From Aquabacter sp. (lineage in GTDB: Bacteria; Pseudomonadota; Alphaproteobacteria; Rhizobiales; Xanthobacteraceae): 8,696 nt of DNA. Positions 7,018 through 8,696 of this stretch are shown here, piece by piece. The translations under genes and the position numbers were made by a program. A model generated the notes under the pieces. It made no database searches, was not told the DNA's origin, and was given only the letters and a program-made list of their open reading frames with translations. Every line of letters starts with the position of its first letter. The stretch's first letter is position 1. The DNA lies in assembly GCA_030147645.1 (NCBI GenBank), contig JASBUY010000148.1:1-8696 (forward strand), given 5' to 3'.

Positions 7018-7204
7018 GGCGTCGCGCTCCCAGCACGCCGCCCGATCCATTGGTTTCGGCATGCGTTATTGCGCCGCGTGGCGAAGCTTTTGTGAAGCAA
7101 GGCGAGGCCGGGCGCAGGCGATTGTCTGTATCTGGATCACTGATTTTGCTTGGAAATTTTTAGATCGATCCAAAATGAACCGAAATTCGCGAAAAGTGAC
7201 ATGA

Positions 7205-7219
7205 GATTTGGATCAAATC
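7205..7219. promoter_or_regulatory. 15-bp palindrome, candidate operator
   Basis: GATTTG (7205-7210) and CAAATC (7214-7219) are perfect inverted arms around GAT. The site lies in the AT-rich patch between two divergent genes, about 230 nt before the DAHP synthase start and 205 nt before the chemoreceptor start. Its TTTG...CAAA core loosely resembles the palindrome before the transporter operon (4838-4849), although the spacing differs by one base. Regulator unknown. Confidence 0.35.
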
Positions 7220-7332
7220 CGCCGCCGGTTGTGAACGCGGTAAGCGCGTATCTCTGCGCGGACGCGTCGGCGGGGTGATTTGGGTCTGCCGACCGCATGC
7301 GCCCGGCGGGGATCGGGCCGGCAGAGACACGG

Positions 7333-7361
7333 TGGCTCCCCTGGCACGTCTCGTGTATAAG
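7333..7361 (+). promoter_or_regulatory. Weak candidate promoter of the DAHP synthase gene
   Basis: TATAAG (7356-7361) is a good -10-like hexamer in otherwise GC-rich DNA. A poor -35 candidate, TGGCTC (7333-7338), lies 17 nt upstream. If used, the leader would be about 80 nt. Only the -10 is persuasive. Confidence 0.3.
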
Positions 7362-7370
7362 CGCCCGTTC

Positions 7371-7435
7371 CGGCGCAAGGAGATACGCCGCAAGACCATA
7401 CGCCACATCTGGCCGCCTTGCGGTCCGGAAGGACC
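7371..7435 (+). promoter_or_regulatory. Leader hairpins before the DAHP synthase start
   Basis: Three small stems can be drawn. CGGCG (7371-7375) pairs with CGCCG (7386-7390), with AAGGAG in the loop. GGCCGC (7411-7416) pairs with GCGGTC (7420-7425) around CTT, including one G-U pair. GGTCC (7422-7426) pairs with GGACC (7431-7435) around a GGAA, GNRA-type tetraloop. The last two share bases 7422-7425 and exclude each other. The third ends just before an in-frame ATG (7437) and the GGAG of the chosen start. No leader peptide with a run of aromatic codons is visible, so attenuation is only a possibility. Confidence 0.35.
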
Positions 7436-7448
7436 AATGGAGAGAGTG

Positions 7449-8696
7449 ATGCCAACCCGTCCCGTTTCCGATCGCACCCCGAGCGCCGAGACCTCCTCTC
7501 GCCGCGCCGAAGGCTGGCGCCCGGATACGTGGCGATTTTATCCCTCCGTCCAGATGCCCGCTTATCCGAATACGGCTGACCTCGCTGAAGTGGAGCGCAA
7601 GCTCGGCACCTATCCGCCGCTGGTTTTTGCAGGCGAGGCGCGGCGGCTGAAGGCGGAACTCGCCAAGGCTGCACGGGGCGAAGCCTTCCTGCTCCAGGGC
7701 GGCGATTGCGCCGAGAGCTTTGACGAGCACAGCGCGGACAATATCCGCGACTTCTTCCGCGTGTTTCTGCAGATGGCGGTGGTGCTCACCTTCTCGGGTG
7801 GCCTGCCGGTGGTGAAGGTTGGGCGCATTGCGGGTCAGTTCGCCAAGCCCCGCTCGGCGGATTTCGAGACCGTCAATGGCGTGGCACTGCCGAGCTATCG
7901 CGGCGACATCGTCAACGACATAGCCTTCACGCCGGACGCACGCGTGCCCGACCCGCGCCGTCAGATCGAGGCGTATCGCCAGTCGGCGGCGACGCTGAAC
8001 CTGCTGCGCGCCTTCGCCAATGGCGGCTATGCGAACCTGTCCAACGCGCACCAGTGGATGCTGGGCTTCGTGAAGGACAGCCCGCAATCGCACCGCTACC
8101 AGGAATTGGCGAACCGCATCACCGAGGCGCTCGACTTCATGCGCGCCTGCGGGATCGATCCCCAGTCCCATCCCGAGATGCGGATCACGGATTTCTTCAC
8201 CAGCCACGAGGCGCTGCTGCTCGGCTACGAGCAGGCGCTGACGCGGGTGGATTCCACCTCCGGCGACTGGTACGCCACGTCCGGCCACCTGCTTTGGATC
8301 GGCGACCGCACCCGCCAGCCGGACCACGGGCACGTGGAATATTTCCGGGGCGTGCGCAATCCCATCGGCATCAAGTGCGGACCCTCGCTGACGCCGGACG
8401 GCTTGATCCGCCTGCTGGACATCCTCCAGCCGGACAATGAGGCTGGCCGCATCACCCTGATCTGCCGCTTCGGCGCCGAGAAGGTGGGCGACCACCTGCC
8501 GGCCCTGGTGCGGGCGGTGGAGAAGGTCGGCCGCATCGCCGGCCAGTTCGCCAAGCCGCGGTCGTCGCCGACCGAGAAGATGAACGGCGTCGAGCTGCCG
8601 AGCTATCGCGGCGACATCGTCAACGACATGGCGTTCACCGCCGAAAGCCGCGTGCCCGACCCCGAGCGTATGGTGCGCGCCGCTAACCAGTCGGCG
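7449..8696 (+). CDS. aroG: Class II DAHP synthase, rearranged after residue 358 and open at the window end (partial)
   Basis: 3-Deoxy-7-phosphoheptulonate synthase joins phosphoenolpyruvate and erythrose 4-phosphate, the first step of the shikimate pathway to aromatic amino acids; cytosolic. Class II features are plain: WRPDTW (23-28), PPLVFAGEARRLK (56-68), QGGDCAE (83-89) with metal-ligand Cys87, KVGRIAGQFAKPRS (123-136), LPSYRGDIVND (147-157), TDFFTSHEALL (247-257), WIGDRTRQ (283-290), NPIGIKCGPS (304-313) and ICRFG (338-342). After Val357-Glu358 the family should continue with a segment containing the WSCDPMHGNT motif. Instead it resumes at KVGRIAGQFAKPRS and repeats the earlier segment in a diverged form up to the last codon, Ala416. 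The His, Glu and Asp metal ligands of the C-terminal part are therefore absent from what is visible. ATG 7449 follows GGAG (7439-7442); in-frame ATG 7437 is possible but its purines lie in a hairpin. Confidence 0.88.
   Translation, partial: MPTRPVSDRTPSAETSSRRAEGWRPDTWRFYPSVQMPAYPNTADLAEVERKLGTYPPLVFAGEARRLKAELAKAARGEAFLLQGGDCAESFDEHSADNIRDFFRVFLQMAVVLTFSGGLPVVKVGRIAGQFAKPRSADFETVNGVALPSYRGDIVNDIAFTPDARVPDPRRQIEAYRQSAATLNLLRAFANGGYANLSNAHQWMLGFVKDSPQSHRYQELANRITEALDFMRACGIDPQSHPEMRITDFFTSHEALLLGYEQALTRVDSTSGDWYATSGHLLWIGDRTRQPDHGHVEYFRGVRNPIGIKCGPSLTPDGLIRLLDILQPDNEAGRITLICRFGAEKVGDHLPALVRAVEKVGRIAGQFAKPRSSPTEKMNGVELPSYRGDIVNDMAFTAESRVPDPERMVRAANQSA
7815..7988 (+). repeat. First copy of an internal DAHP synthase segment
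   Basis: This 174-nt segment encodes residues 123-180 in their normal place in the enzyme. It aligns without gaps to 8523-8696, 708 nt downstream. By hand count 42 of 58 residues are identical, but many shared residues use different codons. One stretch, 7887-7921, is identical over 35 nt to 8595-8629. Confidence 0.85.
8523..8696 (+). repeat. Second, diverged copy of the DAHP synthase segment, in an abnormal place
   Basis: Encodes residues 359-416, homologous to residues 123-180 of the same frame and not to the expected C-terminal part. It is in frame with the upstream coding sequence and reaches the window end. Differences from the first copy include SPTEKM in place of ADFETV and PERMVRAAN in place of PRRQIEAYR. 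The divergence argues that it comes from another homologue and not from a fresh tandem duplication. Confidence 0.85.

Larger units (their letters stand above)
7000..7448. other. Divergent intergenic region between the chemoreceptor and DAHP synthase genes
   Basis: A 449-nt stretch without a convincing gene. About 7141-7220 is much richer in A+T than the rest of the window and carries several palindromes: TTCGCGAA (7186-7193), GATTTG-GAT-CAAATC (7205-7219), and an 8-bp inverted repeat GATCCAAA (7167-7174) with TTTGGATC (7207-7214). This is a likely place for promoters and regulator sites of both divergent genes. The part from 7225 to 7448 is GC-rich again and holds the leader of the DAHP synthase gene. 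The minus-strand reading frame that crosses this region is judged non-coding. Confidence 0.6.

Noticed and set aside
7000..7062. Chemoreceptor start at ATG 7062
   Set aside because: No ribosome binding site before it, whereas AGGACGAGGG precedes the ATG at 6999.
5041..7095. Long open frame on the plus strand (684 codons) opposite the chemoreceptor
   Set aside because: Composition is Gly/Arg/His-rich without domain likeness, and the minus strand encodes a clear chemoreceptor over the same span.
7342..7358. TGGCAC resembling the -24 part of a sigma-54 promoter
   Set aside because: The required GC-containing -12 element (TTGC-like) is missing at the proper spacing.
7137..8495. Long open frame on the minus strand (452 codons) opposite the DAHP synthase gene
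   Set aside because: It is antisense to a strongly recognisable enzyme, its protein has no familiar motif, and long antisense frames are expected in GC-rich codons.

Overview
The base composition (high GC, strong G/C preference at third codon positions), the long class II DAHP synthase and the style of the chemoreceptor suggest an alphaproteobacterium of the Hyphomicrobiales (Rhizobiales), perhaps near Xanthobacteraceae or Bradyrhizobiaceae. This placement is inference from protein style only. No tRNA, rRNA, CRISPR array, insertion sequence or integrase is visible.

Minus strand, positions 1-4848: a peptide/opine-type (family 5 binding protein) ABC import operon. In transcription order it holds a candidate promoter with an overlapping palindrome (about 4820-4849), a leader of about 130 nt with a hairpin over the ribosome binding site (RBS), a periplasmic binding protein (4680-3007), a 12-bp intercistronic stem-loop, a DppB-like permease (2943-1999), a DppC-like permease (1994-1107), a DppF/OppF-like ATPase starting at TTG (1110-67), and the first 23 codons of another gene (from 70). 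The last three junctions are a 4-nt gap, a TTGA overlap and an ATGA overlap, so the genes are probably co-transcribed and translationally coupled. The substrate cannot be read from sequence.

Minus strand, 4972-6999: a transmembrane methyl-accepting chemotaxis protein. Its double-Cache sensor carries every residue of the universal amino-acid-binding motif described for Pseudomonas PctA, at identical spacing. It lies upstream of the transporter in the same direction, separated by about 290 nt. One cell may thus both sense amino acids and import related compounds, but the link is positional.

Positions 7000-7448: a 449-nt divergent intergenic region with an AT-rich, palindrome-rich patch (about 7141-7220) and, nearer the plus-strand gene, a weak promoter candidate and small hairpins.

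Plus strand, 7449 to the window end: a class II 3-deoxy-7-phosphoheptulonate (DAHP) synthase, first enzyme of the shikimate pathway. It reads normally for about 358 residues. Then, where the conserved metal-binding C-terminal part should begin, it jumps in frame to a diverged second copy of an earlier segment of the same family (8523-8696 matches 7815-7988). This is the oddest feature in the window. It is either an assembly or amplification chimera or a real intragenic/paralogue recombination; I favour the artefact explanation. I found no clear undescribed system here; the rest is ordinary transport, chemotaxis and shikimate-pathway content.
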